Source: an uncultured Dehalococcoidia bacterium (GTDB lineage Bacteria; Chloroflexota; Dehalococcoidia; Lucifugimonadales; UBA1123). Taken from it: DNA of 64,000 bases. The stretch is taken from NCBI GenBank assembly GCA_958296105.1, contig OY282441.1, forward strand, positions 469,800 to 533,799. The letters are read 5' to 3'. Shown one piece after another: positions 39,501-48,560 of this stretch. Under the pieces are notes generated by a model that worked only from the letters and a program-made list of their open reading frames with translations, was not told the DNA's origin and searched no databases. Position numbers and translations under genes: made by a program. Every line of letters begins with the position of its first letter. Within the stretch, counting starts at the first letter, position 1.

Positions 39501-42500
39501 AGAGCGCAAGCCAGCGCATCAGCGGAACGCCGAGCGTGAAGCTGGCAAGCACGGAATACACGTGGACGGCGAGGGACGCGGACGGGGACACGGCAAGCCT
39601 GACGTTCGACATCGCAATCGACGGGGTGCCGAGGTTCCATACTGCCGTCACCGTCAACGACAAGACATGGACGCAGCGCGAGCAGATAGCCGAGACGACC
39701 CACTATCTCCCCTCCGCTTACGGCGGGGACGGTGAGCTTACCTACGCGCTGTCTCCGGCTCTTCCCAGCGGCGTAACCCACACACCCACGAGACGCTCGC
39801 TAATGGAATCGCTGCCCGAAGCCAAGAGAGTCTTCAGCGGCACGCCGAGTGTGAAGCTGGCGCGGACGCTGTACACGTGGAAGGTGACGGACGCGGACGG
39901 GGACTCGGCAAGCCTGACGTTCTACATCAGCGTTGACGGCGTGCCTTCGTTCTCGACGCCCATAGCCAACCAGAACTGGACGCAGCGCCAAGCGATAAGC
40001 GCGCTCACGCTGCCGAGCGCCAACGGCGGAGACGGGACGCTGAGCTACGCGCTCGACCCTGCGCTGCCCGACGGCGTGGCAACCACAACCACGTTCGCAG
40101 TGAGCGGCACGCCGACGAGCGACCAAGCCGCGACCACGTACACGTGGACGGCGACGGACGCGGACGGGGACACGGCAAGCCTGACCTTCACGATAGCGAT
40201 AGCCGAAGACCTAACCCCAACGTTCTCGGAGACCATAGCCAACCAAGCGTGGACGCAGAACAAGCAGATAACGGCGCTCACGCTGCCCACCGCCAACGGC
40301 GGAGACGGCACGCTGAGCTACGCGATCAGCCCAACACTGCCGGCAGGGGTGACGAAGGACGCAAGCCACCGCATCAGCGGCACGCCGACGAGTCACCAAG
40401 CCGAAACCACCTACACGTGGAAGGCGACGGACGCGGACGGGGACGCGGCCCAGCTGACCTTCACGATAGCGATAGCGGAAGACCTAGCGCCGACGTTCTC
40501 GACGACCATAAGCAACAAGAGCTGGACGCAGAACCAGCAGATAACGGCGTTCACGCTGCCGAGCGCGAGCGGCGGAGACGGCAGCCTGAGCTACGCGATC
40601 AGCCCAACGCTTCCGGCAGGGGTGACGAAGGACGCAAGCCAGCGCATCAGCGGCACGCCGACGAGTCACCAGACCGCGACCACGTACACGTGGAAGGCGA
40701 CGGACGCGGATGGGGACGCGGCAAGCCTGACCTTCACGATAGCCATAGCGAGGGACAACGCGCCGTCGTTCTTGACGGCCATAGCCAACCAGAACTGGAC
40801 GCAGCGGCAAGCGATAACGGCGTTCACGCTGCCCAGCGCAACGGGCGGAGACGGGACGCTGAGCTACGCGCTCGACCCTGCGCTGCCGGCAGGGGTGACG
40901 AAGAGCGATAGCCACCGCATCAGCGGCACGCCGACGGGTCATCAGACCGAAACCACGTACACGTGGAAGGCGACGGACGCGGACGGGGACGCGGCGCAGC
41001 TGACCTTCACGATAGCGATAGCAGAAGACCTAGCGCCGACGTTCTCGGCGACCATAGCCAACCAAGACTGGACGCAGAACAAGCAGATAACGGCGCTCAC
41101 GCTGCCCACCGCCAACGGCGGAGACGGGACGCTGAGCTACGCGCTCAGCCCAACACTGCCGGCAGGGGTGACGAAGAGCGATAGCCACCGCATCAGCGGC
41201 ACGCCGACGAGTCACCAGACCGAAACCACGTACACGTGGAAGGCGACGGACGCGGACGGGGACGAAGCAAGCCTGACCTTCACGATAGCGATAGCGGAAG
41301 ACCTAGCGCCGACGTTCGGGGCGGCGACCATAGCCAACCAAGCGTGGACGCAGAACAAGCAGATAACGGCGCTCACACTGCCGACGGCAACGGGCGGAGA
41401 CACACCGCTGACGTACAGCATCAGCCCTACGCTTCCGGCAGGGGTGACGAAGAGCGCAAGCCACGAAGTGAGCGGAACGCCGAGCGGTCACCAGACCGCG
41501 ACCACGTACACGTGGAAAGCAACCGACGCGGACGGGGACGCGGCGCAGCTGACCTTCACGATCACCATAACCAAGGACCTCGCGCCATCGTTCGGATCGG
41601 CAACCATAGCCAACCAGAGCTGGACGCAGCGGCAAGCGATAACGGCGTTCACGCTGCCGAGCGCAACGGGCGGAGACGGGACGCTGAGCTACGCGCTCGA
41701 CCCTGCGCTGCCCGCAGGCGTAACCCGCGCGACCACTACTCCGTTCACCGTGAGCGGCACGCCGACGGGTCACCAGACCGCGACCACGTACACGTGGACG
41801 GCGACGGACGATGACGGGGACAAGGCGGAACTGACCTTCACGATCACGATAGCCGAAGACCTAGCGCCATCGTTCGGGGCGGCGACCATAGCCGACAAGT
41901 CTTGGACACAGCGCCAAGAGATAACCGCGTTCACGCTGCCTCTGGCAACCGGCGGAGACGGCACGCTGAACTACGCGCTCAGCCCGGCACTGCCCAGCGG
42001 CGTAGCGCGCGCGACCACGACCCCGTATCGCATGGTGAGCGGCACGCCGAGCGTGAAGCTGGCGAGTACGGAGTACACGTGGACGGTGGAGGACGCGGAC
42101 GGGGACACGGCAAGCCTGACCTTCGACATCGCAGTTGACGGTATCCCAACCTTCGGCGATCAGACCATCAGTAACAAGCTGTTCCAGAAGGACGTTGAAA
42201 TAGATGCCTTCAACCTGCCGATGGCGACCGGCGGCGACGGCGACCTAACCTACGAACTCAGAGGAGACGATCTTCCCCCCGGCTTGACCGGCGCGACCAC
42301 GACCCCGTACCGCGTGAGTGGTACGCCGACCGAGTCGACCCCCTACAGAGTTTCCCTGAGTTACACCTGGACTGCTAGGGACGCCGATGGCGACGAGGCA
42401 GAAGAGCTAACCTTCACGATACAGGTGCTCGAACTCTCGTCCCCGCCGCCAATGCCTCGTGATCCGGATGCGACGAAAGGGGAGCTGCTCTTCCCAGGGT

Positions 42501-45500
42501 CGATGGTAACCGACAAGTCATGGAAGCAATATGAGCGGATAACCGTGTTCGACCTGCCTCTGGCAACGGGCGGCGGAGACTTGCCGCTGACCTACGGGCT
42601 GAGTCCCGCGCTGCCCGACGGCGTACAAGTGGCAACCACCACCGACGCCTTCAGGGTTAGCGGCACTCCCAGCGTGGCGATGTCAAGAACGCCATACAGG
42701 TGGACTGTGACCAACGGCAGAGGAGAGGTATCGCAAGAATTCCACATCACGGTTGACGGCGTGCCGACGTTCTCGACGACCATCGGGGACAAGTCTTGGA
42801 CGCAGCGCCAAGCGATAACCGGGTTCACACTGCCCAGCGCAGACGGCGGAGACGGGGAGCTGACCTACTCGCTCAGCCCGGCGCTTCCGGCCGGCGTGAG
42901 CAAGGATGACAACCACCGCGTGACAGGCACGCCGACGGGTCATCAGACCGCCACCACCTACACGTGGACGGCGACTGACGGGGACAGCACGGACAGCGAC
43001 ACGGCAAGCCTGACGTTCAAGATCGCAGTTGACGGCATCCCGTCGTTCTCGACGACCATAGCCAACAAGACGTGGACGCAGAACAAGGCGATCACGGGCT
43101 TCACGCTGCCCACCGCAGACGGCGGAGACGGCACGCTGACCTACTCGATCAGCCCTACCCTGCCGGCAGGGGTGACGAAGAGCGCAAGCCACCGCATCAG
43201 CGGAACGCCGACGGGTCACCAAGCCGCCACTACCTACACGTGGAAGGCGACGGACACGGACGGGGACGCGGTGGAGCAGACCTTCACGATAACGATAGCC
43301 GAGGACCTCGCGCCATCGTTCGGGGCGGCGACCATTGGGAACAAGTCTTGGACGCAGCGCCAAGCGATAACCGCGTTCACACTGCCCAGCGCAACGGGCG
43401 GAGACGGCGAGCTGACCTACACGCTCAGCCCCGATCTGCCCAGCGGCGTAACCCGCGCGACCACGACGCCGTACCTCATGGTGAGCGGCACGCCGAGCGT
43501 GAAGTGGGAAAGCACGGAGTACACGTGGACGGCGACGGATACGGACGGCGACACGGTAAGCCGGACTTTCAACATCACGGTTGACGGCATCCCGTCGTTC
43601 TCGACGACCATAGCCAACCAGACGTGGACGCAGAACAAGGCGATCACGGGCTTCACGCTGCCCACCGCAGACGGCGGAGACGGCACGCTGACCTACTCGA
43701 TCAGCCCGGCGCTTCCGGCCGGCGTGAGCAAGAACGCCAGCCACCGCGTGACAGGCACGCCGACGGTCCATCAGACCGCGACCAGCTACACGTGGACGGC
43801 GACGGACGGGGACGACACGGACAGCGACACGGCAAGCCTGACCTTCACGATAACGATAGCCGAGGACCTCGCGCCATCGTTCTCGGAGACCATCGACGAC
43901 CAGTCTTGGAGGCAATATGACGAGATAACCGCGTTCACGCTGCCCAGCGCAACGGGCGGGGACGGGGAGCTGACGTACACGCTCAGCCCCGATCTGCCCA
44001 GCGGCGTAACCCGCGCGACCACGACTCCGTACCTCATGGTGAGCGGCACGCCGAGCGTGAATCTGGGAAGCACGGTGTACACGTGGACGGCGACGGATAC
44101 GGACGGCGACACGGTAAGCCTGACGTTCGACATCGCAGTTGACGGCGTGCCGAGCTTCGGCAGCCAGACGATAGAGGGCAAGTCCTGGACGCAGAACGAG
44201 GCGATCACGGGCTTCACGCTGCCTGCCGCAACGGGCGGAGATACCCCGCTGACCTACACGCTCAGCCCGGCGCTGCCCAACGGCGTAGCAACCACTACCA
44301 CGTTCGCCGTGAGCGGCATTCCGACGGTCCATCAGACCGCGACCAGCTACACGTGGAAGGCGACGGACGCGGACGGGGACGCGGCGCAGCTTACATTCAG
44401 CATCGAGGTGGCAATCGCGGATCCCAGAGACCCGGTAACCGGTCCCAGCTTCGGATCCCAGACCATAGCCGACAAGTCTTGGACGCAGAACACGGCGATA
44501 GCCGCGTTCACGCTGCCCAGCGCAACGGGCGGAGACGGCGAGCTGACGTACACGCTCAGCCCCAGGCTGCCCAGCGGCGTAGCAACCACTACCACGTTCG
44601 CCGTGAGCGGCACGCCGACCGGGTGGCAGAATGCGACCGCATACACTTGGACGGCGACGGACACGGTCGGGGAGACGGCAAGCCTGACGTTCAGCATAAC
44701 CGTGGCCAAGGGCGGCGGCGGCGGCGGTGGTGGCGGTGGCGGTGGCGGCGGTGGCGGTGGCGGCAGCAAGCCGCCCCGAGTCGCGCCGCTGAGCTTCGGC
44801 TCGGAGACGATCAGAGACCAGAACTGGACGGAGGATCAGCAGGTGCCAACGCTCAGGCTGCCCACCGCAACCGGCGGTCGGGGCAAGATCAGCTACGCTC
44901 TCAGCCCCGCGCTGCCCACCGGCGTGAGGACGAACGCCAGCCACGAGGTGAGCGGCACGCCCAGAATAAGGAAGGCGCAGACGCAATACACGTGGAGGGC
45001 GACGGACGCTGACGACAACACGGCGCAGCTGACCTTCAAGATAACCGTAGCGCCGAACCTGTCCCCATGGTTCTCGGCGACCATCTCCAACAAGACTTGG
45101 ACGCGGAACAGCCAGATAGCGGCGTTCACGCTGCCCACGGCGAACGGCGGAAACGGCGAGCTGACGTACACGCTCAGCCCGGCGCTGCCCAACGGCGTGA
45201 GCAAGGACAGCAGCCGCGAGGTGAGCGGCGCGCCGAGGGGCAGTCATGCCGCGACCAGCTACACGTGGAAGGCGACGGACGCCGACGGCGACACGGCTCA
45301 GCTGACCTTCACGATAACCGTAGTGAACCCGACGACGACTCCCACCACGCCGGAGAGGCCGCTTACCGTGCCGAAGAAACCGCTTCCCGTGATCGTGCCT
45401 CCTGCGGATGGAGCGCGTCATCCGATCCGCGCGCCCGCTGTCGAGCAGACGGCAACGCCAACTCCAACTCCAACTCCAACGCCGGAACCGGCCGCGCCGA

Positions 45501-45949
45501 CGCCGACTCCCACGCCGGAGCCGACGGCAACGCCCACGCCAACGCCAACGCCAACGCCGGAGACGGCAACGCCGACTCCCACGCCGGAGCCGACGGCAAC
45601 GCCCACGCCAACGCCAACGCCGGGGCTAACTGCTCCGACGGCCACGCCGGAGACGGCAACGCCCACGCCAACGCCAACGGCGACGGCAACGCCAACGCCA
45701 ACGCCGGAACCGGCGACGCCGACGCCGACTCCCACGCCAACGCCGGTCGCTCTGGCGTCCACGCTGATGCTGGAGCTGACCGCGCCAACGCCAACGCCGG
45801 AGCCGGTGCAGCTGTCCGCGGTGGACGGAGGCTCCAGCCCGAACTTGTGGTTCTTGCTGGGGCTGCTGTCCGTAGTCGGCACGGCGACGGGGCTGGCCGT
45901 CAAGTTCCGCGAGCATCTCGGGATCGGGAGGTATCTAGTGGGGTTCTAG
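24530..45949 (+). CDS. giant repetitive surface protein / putative adhesin (7139 aa)
   Basis: One uninterrupted frame of 21.4 kb. Residues 1-36 form a signal/anchor segment ([15 protein letters not shown]). Residues 38-378 are a low-complexity Thr/Pro linker ([10 protein letters not shown] type). Residues about 379-4060 alternate Ig-like He_PIG-type modules (LPAGLSF...TISGTP...[11 protein letters not shown]) with 19 SwmB-like modules ([29 protein letters not shown]). From about 4064 come 30 tandem Ig-like modules of about 85-120 residues, marked by (N/D)(Q/K)x[12 protein letters not shown] and [14 protein letters not shown]; the DxDGD loops suggest calcium binding. An 18-glycine run (6728-6745) precedes the last two. 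A second TPTP linker (about 6950-7100) leads to a membrane helix (7105-7124) and a short basic tail. Export and cell-wall/membrane display are inferred; the ligand is unknown. AAAGG precedes the ATG. Confidence 0.9.
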   Translation: MISNADRLMRFVVLGAAVFAVALMAGLLSHPTIASTDGSGGSATSTPPVQPPSGGESQNGAPPDQSPADPDDGGESTSDTPTPTPPDDGDGDTPTPSPTNGDQNAPTPTPDNGDTPTPTPTDNGDESTSDTPTPTNGDQNGATPTPTPTDNGDTPTPSPTPDNGDQNAPTPTPENSDTPTPTTNGDQNGATPTPTPTPTPTDNGDGDTPTPSPTPDNGDQNAPTPTPENSDTPTPTNGEQNGATPTPTPTPDNGDGATPTPTPTPDNGDAPTPSPTPDNGDTPTPTPDNGDTPTPTPSDNATSTPSAQTPDDGGENGGTPTPTPADDGGENGGTPTPTPTPTPDNGDTPTPTPTDNATSTPSTQPSDTDDGNASSTAPLWFDGTVGTQTYTVGQVVNVTLPAASGGDAPLSYRLEPDLPDGLSFDSDALTISGSPSEGSSATVYELIATDAGGDSTSLQFIVEVYEAVSQQAAATVSGVSITSTATAQQDSMAYYGASDNITVEVTFSGTVAVTGSPQLAITVGSRTRQAAHLTTSGSTITFRYAVSSADRDADGISIAANALALNGGSIQSGGVDVALGLGSHALEAQTSHKVNGGGASFDGVASPAYTFEIGTRGEVTLPEADGAAENCWMARSGDQTLRERCPYEIASTPSLPSGLIFNRVFHSIEGTPSSAMATTTYTLIANSASGSDTLTFTIRVVQPEATVSGVSVISTPTARRGANVYYGANENIDVDVTFSGTVAVTGSPQLAITVGSRTRQAAYRSISGSTVSFRYAVSSADRDADGISIAANALTLNGGSIQSGGVDVALGLGSHALGAQTSHKVNGGGASFDGVASPAYTFVTGTSKTVFLPMAAGAERQCTFDRSTDPPTSTCTAPYELASTPSLPSGISFIPVTRSVWGVASSEMATTTYTLIASSPQGSDTLTFTIRVEHPLATVTGVSITSSPASSASGYAADENIDVDVTFSLPLSVTGTPQLALGIGANTRQADMRSASGSTLSFRYQVTNDDVDADGISIGADALTLNGGEISATSGGRAAALGLGTHAVSNSASHSVNDSAPSFGSATIEDLSIEKDGAITPVVLPTATGGDGSLSYTLTPSTMPTGMTWTASTRAIAGTPTAAAAAQAYTWTATDGDGDSASLSFNLSVTDPQGPAPSGVSIHRELTQPTTPNHYVTGDTITVTIEYSGQKVVLDTSGGTPYLNLVIGDKTRRASYNASVSNAKLSGLLPTSTYYYLCFQYVVQADDLDRDGIAIAGDALRLNGATLRTVNSPIEDAKLHLGTYAVVSGDAESARAQVNDAAPSFGSATVEDMPLEKDVAITPATLPTATGGDGSLSYTLTPTTMPTGMTWTASTRTIAGTPTAVTASQTYTWKATDADGDAAQLTFDISVTDPTGPAVSSVYSYTGADPSKTNYVTGETLTVTVEYELGGQTLVLDTAGGTPYINLVIGDKTRRAIYNASASNTKNAGNGVRLYHYLCFEYTVQADDFDGDGATAARDALRLNGATLRTNAAPIVDAKLDLGRFAMVSGSLQSRKAQVNDSAPSFGSATVADILAEKDGAITPVVLPTATGDGSISYALAPTTMPTGMTWTASTRTIAGTPTASTTASYTWTATDADGDTTQLSFTIRVTERTGPGVGNVYFNVPGYPAKNYVTGETITVTVVYEFQSRGQGMVLDASGGTPYLNLVIGDKTRRAIYNASASDAKNATSRPELQLHHELCFQYVVQADDFDGDGIAIGADALRLNGATLRTRTAPILDAKQNLGRFAFESGIQESLKARVNDTSPTFGSATIDSKLYDVNGATTPFALPSATGGDGSVSYTLTPSTMPAGMTWTASTRTIAGTPTAVTAAQTYTWKATDGDGDTAQLTFSVEVWNPSGPAVDAVFRYRTHQDGQGDTEQYNYTVGETLRVTVRYPEAVTVTGTPQLTLVMEDKRVKANYDAANSFLSGYVVFSYAIGSDDWDGDGIAVPVDALRLNGGTIRTSGGLDVKLNLGSHAIVSGDANSGMMRVRDTMPRSGPVPSSVKIPLNKQVNVTLAAGLTGDSPFFFTISPDLPEGLSLGRLDEATNTVIADTPNLIGQTSEVVTDKTYWFRVQDRDGDESLLGRILLTTAEAAAVDEVEILSSPYANSTYGAGESIEVAVGFDRTITGVDYFRTTLSIEVGDDTRYAVYRGFASGGRLLYQYIVRADDDDDGGISIEAGALKLNGGAIRDRDTGVDAVLDLGTHAIANDSSHKVDGSVATPMAVESVSVISSPASADGYDVGEVIEAKVVFSKPIGVTGSPQLRLTIGSAQRQATAQSLHGVSGDNLVFDYTVTTQDKDADGISILDTLDSDGNVTTNALTLNGGTIKARVRSTLGADAPRALGTRAISNASAHKVYTPPRVTEVSIISDPGANGTYDAYESITVQLTFSENTSVSGIPQLGLTIGANTRQAEVTVNLPDNGRQHLYQYTVTASDEDSDGISIGADALNLPSRVYIRATSDSEDAVLSLGSHAIENDSAHTVGNTAPTLDRIQSQHYTVGTAVDFALPRASGGNAPLTYELSPATMPAGLTLATSTTATSTITGTPTSVTGTTSYTWSVTDVDGDTAQAGFGITVAAANAPKVADVRFFRGPRSGSGNTYDGGSWIFVDVQFDQEVKRIYSRQDGNTRLALEIGDKTVQMTPTAGGGYAIDCSNAEGGTVRCATVWTTLRFEYQVQADDVDADGVSILSGALTLDGVTVRDRATNAIDASLGLGSHTIINDVMHKVAGNVNLQPRVSSVELEGPQAAPPAGGYKTGDTISIYVGFDENITLSGGNPSLALKVGSQTRQAAFDSVSRPAGAASDAPYSKLKFTYTFQTSDVDSDGISIVDRLDVYGNVQEHALTLPSGATIVDSGGQSAILYLGTHGIVNDSDFRVSSPPKITAVSVVSPPVQRGTYTYPFHITIAIDYDQAVTFTPVSTSTGMRLTVGMDSGDVDFHPGGGARLMTNRISFAHNVMPSDADADGISLAANALNLMGGTLRDAQGEDAQTDLTGFTFTNKADAKVDGTKAYFWPEFASATLTVSNPVVGRHISIGMPSTGGDDPESWSVSPALPAGLSMNAANGVISGTPTQETPLTEYTVTVEDAYGVPENGRGGYDHENGDTASATFRMQVTGSRPVVSGVSFVSAPQQGDTYGASEEIAVGVTFDMGVSVQGVPELALKIGSATRQAVYSYSSQDTRTIYFRYTAQASDVDTDGVSIEAGALSVGSGAAIWSASGHEAVTALGVHTTADDSSHKVNGATSRAPTVTGVSVVSEPAWEDTYNLGEEIEVEVEFSHAVIVSGAPTLGMTIGSATRQASYGQAGVSPRYHYFRYTVQASDVDTDGFQTTVNGLNVPSGSHIRSAAGTDALNGILSTAQQLSSSGINGGVNRAAFVKDLRITSYPADGKAYKLGETITAQVRFSKPVTVGLTPRLSIRMTSGIGSGGASYMGSARAQEPVGPSQAHHYWVEFDYTVQSYANIADDYDADGISISEVYFSGSGVWFSPLVLGFGSIVTGTIVGAEDGGVAANTHVRLTERVYDTGTSQWVDRLTDHSLRNHLPHRVDGRQPRVASLEIHGQPANFNACNNPDNLPLSSVQAAVCDAIPGARDQAAYYAGETINVLATFSQPVRVTSASVPLTMANGTVTANSWSYYQPTSNNYTKILIGYTVQATDMDANGISVSANALSGDIGSRAAGNPAVLTHAGLRDQLRHAVLKRANLPAYTRSTVIKSQPYNAASGYDADEYIRVGVMFDEAVDVAGSPQLSLQIGSVARTASYTGGSGSTLNFRYLVQSGDVDTDGISLPANALSLNGGSITTRRNRMAANIGSGATTAYAGHKVNGAQNGAPNISGVVIQSTPIVGNTYGAAETVEVEVFFHKRIAVSGSARGDQPQLTLTVGSATTTAAHHETGEQSISFRYRVETDDRDANGVSVGASALGLNGGTIQSRSGVDASLALGSHAITDDGSHLVDGRIANVPSFAAIASKGLFVNRAISETLPAASGGRGSKTYSLSPALPSGLSFNNTTRTISGRVTESALRTQYTLTARDAHGVTGSVSFDITISLSLIPTFGSQTIADKSWTRAGRITEFTLPTATSGDGTLVYTISPPFQRGVTLSTTAPYTVSGVPAGGMSRTLYTWTATDADGETDSLTFHITTESPGVNTPFFGTKEIADQSWLQNRQIIPTHDEDWQVPPENDPSSWNWWYNTRIFLPTVDGGGYDSGDPDRYYDSKVQYTLSPALPDGVTLATTTRSQLRVLPEVGAGQISGTPTVAMARTLYTWTATAPDEDSASLSFYLTVAPDLMPYFTVQIDDKRWTRGKQITGFTLPEASSGDGTLSYALTPALPAGVTLDAATRAVSGTPTASTTSTLYTWTATDADGDTGSVTFSIEVGEPPSFGSQTIADKSWEEDERIATFDLPQASGGYGTLSYAISPALPSGVTRSATSTFAVSGTPTYPQSARQYTWTVTDEDGDTASLTFDIAVDGEPSFGDQTIAEQLWTQRRTITALTLPSASGGNGTLTYMMEPGPPNGMTLSDSHRLSGAPSFHQARRSYEWIATDEDGDTARLTFYVTIAEDVAPTFGTQTIADKSWTQRQAITGFTLPAATSGNGALTYSISPALPAGVSKNASREVSGTPTGHQTATTYTWTATDTDGDTASLTFTITIAEDLTPSFSTTIANQAWTQNQQITALTLPSATGGDGSLTYALSPTLPAGVTKNASQRISGTPTGHQTATTYTWKATDADGDSASLTFTIAIAEDLKPTFSATISNQSWTQNQQITALDLPSATGGDGTLTYNISPALPAGVNKNASHRVSGTPTGHQAATTYTWTATDADGDEASLTFTITIAEDLEPTFSTTIANQNWTQRQAITAFNLPSASGGDGSLTYTISPALPTGVSKSNSHEVSGTPTGHQTATTYTWKATDTDGDAAQLTFTIAIAEDLAPSFGAQTIGNKSWKQYDQISAFDLPTATGGDGSLTYSIRPALPAGVTKSASQRISGTPSVKLASTEYTWTARDADGDTASLTFDIAIDGVPRFHTAVTVNDKTWTQREQIAETTHYLPSAYGGDGELTYALSPALPSGVTHTPTRRSLMESLPEAKRVFSGTPSVKLARTLYTWKVTDADGDSASLTFYISVDGVPSFSTPIANQNWTQRQAISALTLPSANGGDGTLSYALDPALPDGVATTTTFAVSGTPTSDQAATTYTWTATDADGDTASLTFTIAIAEDLTPTFSETIANQAWTQNKQITALTLPTANGGDGTLSYAISPTLPAGVTKDASHRISGTPTSHQAETTYTWKATDADGDAAQLTFTIAIAEDLAPTFSTTISNKSWTQNQQITAFTLPSASGGDGSLSYAISPTLPAGVTKDASQRISGTPTSHQTATTYTWKATDADGDAASLTFTIAIARDNAPSFLTAIANQNWTQRQAITAFTLPSATGGDGTLSYALDPALPAGVTKSDSHRISGTPTGHQTETTYTWKATDADGDAAQLTFTIAIAEDLAPTFSATIANQDWTQNKQITALTLPTANGGDGTLSYALSPTLPAGVTKSDSHRISGTPTSHQTETTYTWKATDADGDEASLTFTIAIAEDLAPTFGAATIANQAWTQNKQITALTLPTATGGDTPLTYSISPTLPAGVTKSASHEVSGTPSGHQTATTYTWKATDADGDAAQLTFTITITKDLAPSFGSATIANQSWTQRQAITAFTLPSATGGDGTLSYALDPALPAGVTRATTTPFTVSGTPTGHQTATTYTWTATDDDGDKAELTFTITIAEDLAPSFGAATIADKSWTQRQEITAFTLPLATGGDGTLNYALSPALPSGVARATTTPYRMVSGTPSVKLASTEYTWTVEDADGDTASLTFDIAVDGIPTFGDQTISNKLFQKDVEIDAFNLPMATGGDGDLTYELRGDDLPPGLTGATTTPYRVSGTPTESTPYRVSLSYTWTARDADGDEAEELTFTIQVLELSSPPPMPRDPDATKGELLFPGSMVTDKSWKQYERITVFDLPLATGGGDLPLTYGLSPALPDGVQVATTTDAFRVSGTPSVAMSRTPYRWTVTNGRGEVSQEFHITVDGVPTFSTTIGDKSWTQRQAITGFTLPSADGGDGELTYSLSPALPAGVSKDDNHRVTGTPTGHQTATTYTWTATDGDSTDSDTASLTFKIAVDGIPSFSTTIANKTWTQNKAITGFTLPTADGGDGTLTYSISPTLPAGVTKSASHRISGTPTGHQAATTYTWKATDTDGDAVEQTFTITIAEDLAPSFGAATIGNKSWTQRQAITAFTLPSATGGDGELTYTLSPDLPSGVTRATTTPYLMVSGTPSVKWESTEYTWTATDTDGDTVSRTFNITVDGIPSFSTTIANQTWTQNKAITGFTLPTADGGDGTLTYSISPALPAGVSKNASHRVTGTPTVHQTATSYTWTATDGDDTDSDTASLTFTITIAEDLAPSFSETIDDQSWRQYDEITAFTLPSATGGDGELTYTLSPDLPSGVTRATTTPYLMVSGTPSVNLGSTVYTWTATDTDGDTVSLTFDIAVDGVPSFGSQTIEGKSWTQNEAITGFTLPAATGGDTPLTYTLSPALPNGVATTTTFAVSGIPTVHQTATSYTWKATDADGDAAQLTFSIEVAIADPRDPVTGPSFGSQTIADKSWTQNTAIAAFTLPSATGGDGELTYTLSPRLPSGVATTTTFAVSGTPTGWQNATAYTWTATDTVGETASLTFSITVAKGGGGGGGGGGGGGGGGGGSKPPRVAPLSFGSETIRDQNWTEDQQVPTLRLPTATGGRGKISYALSPALPTGVRTNASHEVSGTPRIRKAQTQYTWRATDADDNTAQLTFKITVAPNLSPWFSATISNKTWTRNSQIAAFTLPTANGGNGELTYTLSPALPNGVSKDSSREVSGAPRGSHAATSYTWKATDADGDTAQLTFTITVVNPTTTPTTPERPLTVPKKPLPVIVPPADGARHPIRAPAVEQTATPTPTPTPTPEPAAPTPTPTPEPTATPTPTPTPTPETATPTPTPEPTATPTPTPTPGLTAPTATPETATPTPTPTATATPTPTPEPATPTPTPTPTPVALASTLMLELTAPTPTPEPVQLSAVDGGSSPNLWFLLGLLSVVGTATGLAVKFREHLGIGRYLVGF

Positions 45950-45973
45950 GCTGGACAGCCTCCCCGAAATCGC

Positions 45974-45995
45974 CCCCCGCCTTCAAGGGCGGGGG
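45974..45995 (+). terminator. GC-rich hairpin after the giant gene
   Basis: CCCCCGCC and GGCGGGGG form a perfect 8-bp stem around TTCAAG, 25 bp after the stop codon. Only a short CAGTTAGG follows, so a true intrinsic terminator with a U-tract is not proven. The CCCGCCTTCAAGGGCGGG hairpin also resembles subterminal hairpins of IS200/IS605-type elements, and it abuts the small inverted-repeat element. Confidence 0.55.
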
Positions 45996-45996
45996 C

Positions 45997-46075
45997 AGTT
46001 AGGACTTACGCGGCTGAACGTGGAGACATATCGCAGGGCTGGCCTGTGAAATTGCTCCCAGCTGCGTAAGTCCAT
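45997..46075. mobile_element. small inverted-repeat element (MITE-like), no transposase
   Basis: GGACTTACGC at 46002-46011 and GCGTAAGTCC at 46064-46073 are perfect inverted copies 52 bp apart. With the flanking GGCTG/CAGCT bases the arms match over about 15 bp with one mismatch. The left arm recurs, extended to 23 bp, at 51185-51207 in front of selA. AGTTAGGACTTACGC resembles end sequences seen in insertion-sequence remnants. No open reading frame fits inside. Confidence 0.55.
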
Positions 46076-46080
46076 ATAAT
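46052..46080 (+). promoter_or_regulatory. candidate sigma-70-type promoter for tsaE-tsaB-ndk
   Basis: TTGCTC (46052-46057), a 17-bp spacer and a perfect TATAAT (46075-46080) precede tsaE by 62 bp. The right arm of the small inverted-repeat element forms most of the spacer, so the promoter seems to be supplied by, or to overlap, that element. Confidence 0.5.
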
Positions 46081-46142
46081 ATACGGGTGTCCGGCGCGTT
46101 CCGAACGGCGCTGGGCGACAATCTCTTCGTCAAGGGCGTTCG

Positions 46143-46631
46143 ATGCGCGCCTGCCTGCGCTCTACCTCAGTTGAATACACGCGAGAGCTGGGCCGCGTCA
46201 TGGGTGCCAGCGCGAAGCCGGGAGACGTCTTCCTCCTCTGCGGAGGGCTGGGCGCGGGCAAGACTATGCTCACGCAAGGCATCCTGTGGGGGCTCGGCTC
46301 GGAGGAGTTCGCGCGGAGTCCTACGTTCGTGCTGGTGAACGAGTACCACGCGCGGCTGACGGTCTATCACATGGACCTCTACCGCCTCGACTCTTTCGAC
46401 GATCTGGACGGGCTCGGGCTGGACGACTACCTCTTCGGGGATGGGCTGTGCGTCATAGAGTGGGCGGACAAAGCCGAGGGGTACTTCCCCACCGACCACG
46501 TGGACGTATCCATATCCGCAGTGTCGGACACGGAGCGCATCTTCAGCGTAAGCTCGTCAGCGGATGAGAGATCTCAGCTGATCCAAGCGGTCGTGGACTT
46601 CGGGAGGCTGCACGCGGATGAACACAGATAG
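46143..46631 (+). CDS. tsaE: tRNA threonylcarbamoyladenosine biosynthesis ATPase TsaE
   Basis: A 162-residue P-loop ATPase needed for t6A37 modification of ANN-decoding tRNAs together with TsaB, TsaC and TsaD. Walker A is GGLGAGKT (34-41). The family block RSPTFVLVNEY, the MDLYRLDSFDDL region and CVIEWADKAEGYFP follow in the expected order. The ATG at 46143 is preceded by AAGGG 6 nt away. tsaB follows on the same strand, a common pairing. tsaD and tsaC are not in the window. Confidence 0.93.
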   Translation: MRACLRSTSVEYTRELGRVMGASAKPGDVFLLCGGLGAGKTMLTQGILWGLGSEEFARSPTFVLVNEYHARLTVYHMDLYRLDSFDDLDGLGLDDYLFGDGLCVIEWADKAEGYFPTDHVDVSISAVSDTERIFSVSSSADERSQLIQAVVDFGRLHADEHR

Positions 46632-46735
46632 ACGGGATGAATCCGGAGATCGAGTGCAGTTCGCGCCAAAGTATCCCGCGCGTTCTGTATATCCGCCGTA
46701 TCCGAGCTAATCGAGAGGGTTTTGCGAAAATCAAG

Positions 46736-47419
46736 GTGGAGCTTCAGATAGACACTTCGACCAGATACGCCTCTGTGGGCATCTCCTCAGACGGCGCGTC
46801 CATAGTCGAAATCGGCTGGCGCTCTGAGCGCAACCACTCCATGGAGCTGGTCCCCGCCATCAACAGGGCGTTCGCGCAGGCGAGGCGCGGAGTCGAAGAC
46901 CTCGACAGTGTGCTGGTGGCGTCTGGGCCCGGCGGATTCAGCGCGCTCAGAGTCGGGATGAGTACGGCTAAAGCCATCGCCTCCACGCGCTCGATTCCTC
47001 TGGTGGCGGTGGGAACGCTGGATCTGGAGATCGAGCCTTTCGAGGGGATGGGCGCGCGGGTCTGCGCGCTGATCAGCGCCGGGCGCAACCGTCTGTACGT
47101 GGGCGTGAAAGACCCTGCGGACACGGTGGTCAAGGTCGATCTCCAACAGACTGCCGAATTCTTGGGCGGTCTTTCGCCGAGTACGATCTACTGCGGGGAG
47201 GCCGCGCCGGACTTGGCGGCTGAGATGAGCGCGCGGCTCGGCGGGTCGTTTCGGGCGTCGCTCTCCGCGCCGCCGTCGAGACGCGCGTCGGCGCTGGCGC
47301 GACTCGGGTATCGGAAGCTACAGGCCGGCGAGACTGCCGACCCCGCCACGGTCGAGCCGCTCTATCTCAGAAGCTCGCAGGTCAGCGCGGCGGCGCGGCG
47401 GTGGGGCGTTCGTCAGTGA
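46736..47419 (+). CDS. tsaB: tRNA threonylcarbamoyladenosine biosynthesis protein TsaB
   Basis: A 227-residue ASKHA-fold scaffold/peptidase-like partner of TsaD. The start of the fold is clear as [14 protein letters not shown], followed by [20 protein letters not shown], the TsaB/TsaD signature, and [14 protein letters not shown]-type strands. The GTG at 46736 is chosen because it places the fold's first strand at the N-terminus, as in homologues; an in-frame ATG at 46637 would add 33 atypical residues. The gene lies 104 bp after tsaE and overlaps the region just before ndk. Confidence 0.88.
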   Translation: MELQIDTSTRYASVGISSDGASIVEIGWRSERNHSMELVPAINRAFAQARRGVEDLDSVLVASGPGGFSALRVGMSTAKAIASTRSIPLVAVGTLDLEIEPFEGMGARVCALISAGRNRLYVGVKDPADTVVKVDLQQTAEFLGGLSPSTIYCGEAAPDLAAEMSARLGGSFRASLSAPPSRRASALARLGYRKLQAGETADPATVEPLYLRSSQVSAAARRWGVRQ

Positions 47420-47460
47420 GCGATCTTCAACCACATCCAATAGAAACGAGAGGCGGATAC

Positions 47461-47910
47461 GTGGAAACAACCCTTGTGCTGCTCAAGCCGGACGCCGTTC
47501 AGAGAGGGCTGGTCGGAGAGATTACGGGAAGGCTGGAGAGGACCGGACTGAAGATAGTCGGCATGAAGCTGATGAGCGTGACGGAGGATCTGGCGAATCG
47601 GCACTACGGCGAACACGCGGGGAAGCCGTTCTTCGAATGGCTGGTCTCGTTCATCACGTCAGGGCCGATAGTGGCGATGGCTCTGGAAGGCGACAACGCG
47701 GTCGCCATAGTCAGAAAGACGATGGGAGCCACGAATCCGGTGGACTCTGCGCCGGGGTCCATACGGGGCGACTTCGGCGCGGACATCGGCAGGAACTTGG
47801 TTCACGGGTCGGACTCGCCCGAGTCGGCGGCGCGCGAGCTGGGGTTGTTCTTCGCTGAGGGAGAGCTGCTGAGCTACGTCAGGGCGACGGACGTCTGGAT
47901 TAGGGAATGA
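47461..47910 (+). CDS. ndk: nucleoside-diphosphate kinase
   Basis: A 149-residue enzyme that transfers the gamma phosphate between nucleoside triphosphates and diphosphates. The phosphohistidine is H115 in [12 protein letters not shown], the family signature. The N-terminal [19 protein letters not shown] and the [18 protein letters not shown] nucleotide-binding segment are intact. The GTG start at 47461 follows GAGGCGG, giving the standard length of about 150. The gene ends inside the convergent rsfS gene (11-bp overlap). Confidence 0.96.
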   Translation: METTLVLLKPDAVQRGLVGEITGRLERTGLKIVGMKLMSVTEDLANRHYGEHAGKPFFEWLVSFITSGPIVAMALEGDNAVAIVRKTMGATNPVDSAPGSIRGDFGADIGRNLVHGSDSPESAARELGLFFAEGELLSYVRATDVWIRE

Positions 47911-48262
47911 CGCGGAGCGGGCGCGCCTTGGGCCACACGGTCTCTAGGTCGTAGAACCCGCGCTGGCGCGGCGCCATGATGTGGACGAGGACGTCGCCGT
48001 AGTCCATCAGCACCCAGCCGCTCATGACGGTTCCCTCCACGTGATGGGGCGTCGCTCCCCTGCCCTTCATGCCGTCTTCCACCTCCTCCATCAGCGCGCG
48101 GAGATGGGGGGCGGAGTTGGCGGACATGATGACGAAGTAGTCCGCGAAGTCGCAGGCGCTGCGAACGTCCAGCAGGACGATGTTCGATGCGTGCATCGCG
48201 TCGGCTATGTCGAATGCTGCCTCTGCCCAATTTCTGGACTGTGTCAATGTCTGTTCGACCAT
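47900..48262 (-). CDS. rsfS: ribosomal silencing factor RsfS (Iojap family)
   Basis: A 120-residue protein that binds ribosomal protein uL14 and blocks subunit joining during starvation. The family pattern is complete: [58 protein letters not shown] and [10 protein letters not shown]. The ATG at 48262 is placed exactly 6 nt after a consensus -10 box, so the mRNA is probably leaderless. Its 3' end overlaps the end of ndk on the other strand. Confidence 0.94.
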   Translation of the reverse strand: MVEQTLTQSRNWAEAAFDIADAMHASNIVLLDVRSACDFADYFVIMSANSAPHLRALMEEVEDGMKGRGATPHHVEGTVMSGWVLMDYGDVLVHIMAPRQRGFYDLETVWPKARPLRVIP

Positions 48263-48268
48263 ATGGAT

Positions 48269-48298
48269 ATTATATTGACTGCGTCATACGGCGGTCAA
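48269..48298 (-). promoter_or_regulatory. strong sigma-70-type promoter giving a leaderless rsfS mRNA
   Basis: On the minus strand TTGACC (48298-48293), an 18-bp spacer and a perfect TATAAT (48274-48269) are followed by ATCCAT and the rsfS ATG. A start site 6-7 nt after the -10 box would fall on the A of the start codon. No Shine-Dalgarno sequence fits between them. Confidence 0.75.
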
Positions 48299-48560
48299 TT
48301 GGCCTCGCATACGACGGCGGGGGCGGCGCGCATCCGGGGCCAATTGGTAGGGGATGCTCCAGAAGAAGAAGTGCGCCGCGCCTGCGCCCGGAGGCTACTT
48401 CCGCGTGAAACTTCGACTGAAGATCAAGACCCTAGCGGTACTAAACCGAGCCGAGGTGAATAACCGATGCTGTGCTAATGTGATTCACTATCCACCGATT
48501 TAACGGCATCATTCCTGAAATTCTTCTAGCGGGATCTCTCGTAGTCTGTGACCTGTATCA
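48299..48560. other. intergenic gap between rsfS and the TPTP-linker protein
   Basis: This gap lies upstream of rsfS and downstream of the large minus-strand gene. A plus-strand frame of 66 codons could start at an ATG (48263) overlapping the rsfS start in CATATG. It has no ribosome site and overlaps the rsfS promoter, so it is not called. GGCCAATTGG-type near-palindromes occur near 48340. No terminator is clear. Confidence 0.4.

Noticed and set aside
24639-45421. Long frames antisense or shifted to the giant gene, including a 912-codon minus-strand frame
   Set aside because: They mirror the GC-rich codon pattern of the repetitive gene, are full of Arg, and lack motifs. The plus-strand frame has the signal segment, modules and anchor.
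48263-48463. 66-codon plus-strand gene divergent from rsfS
   Set aside because: It would start inside the rsfS promoter without a ribosome site and has no recognisable domain.
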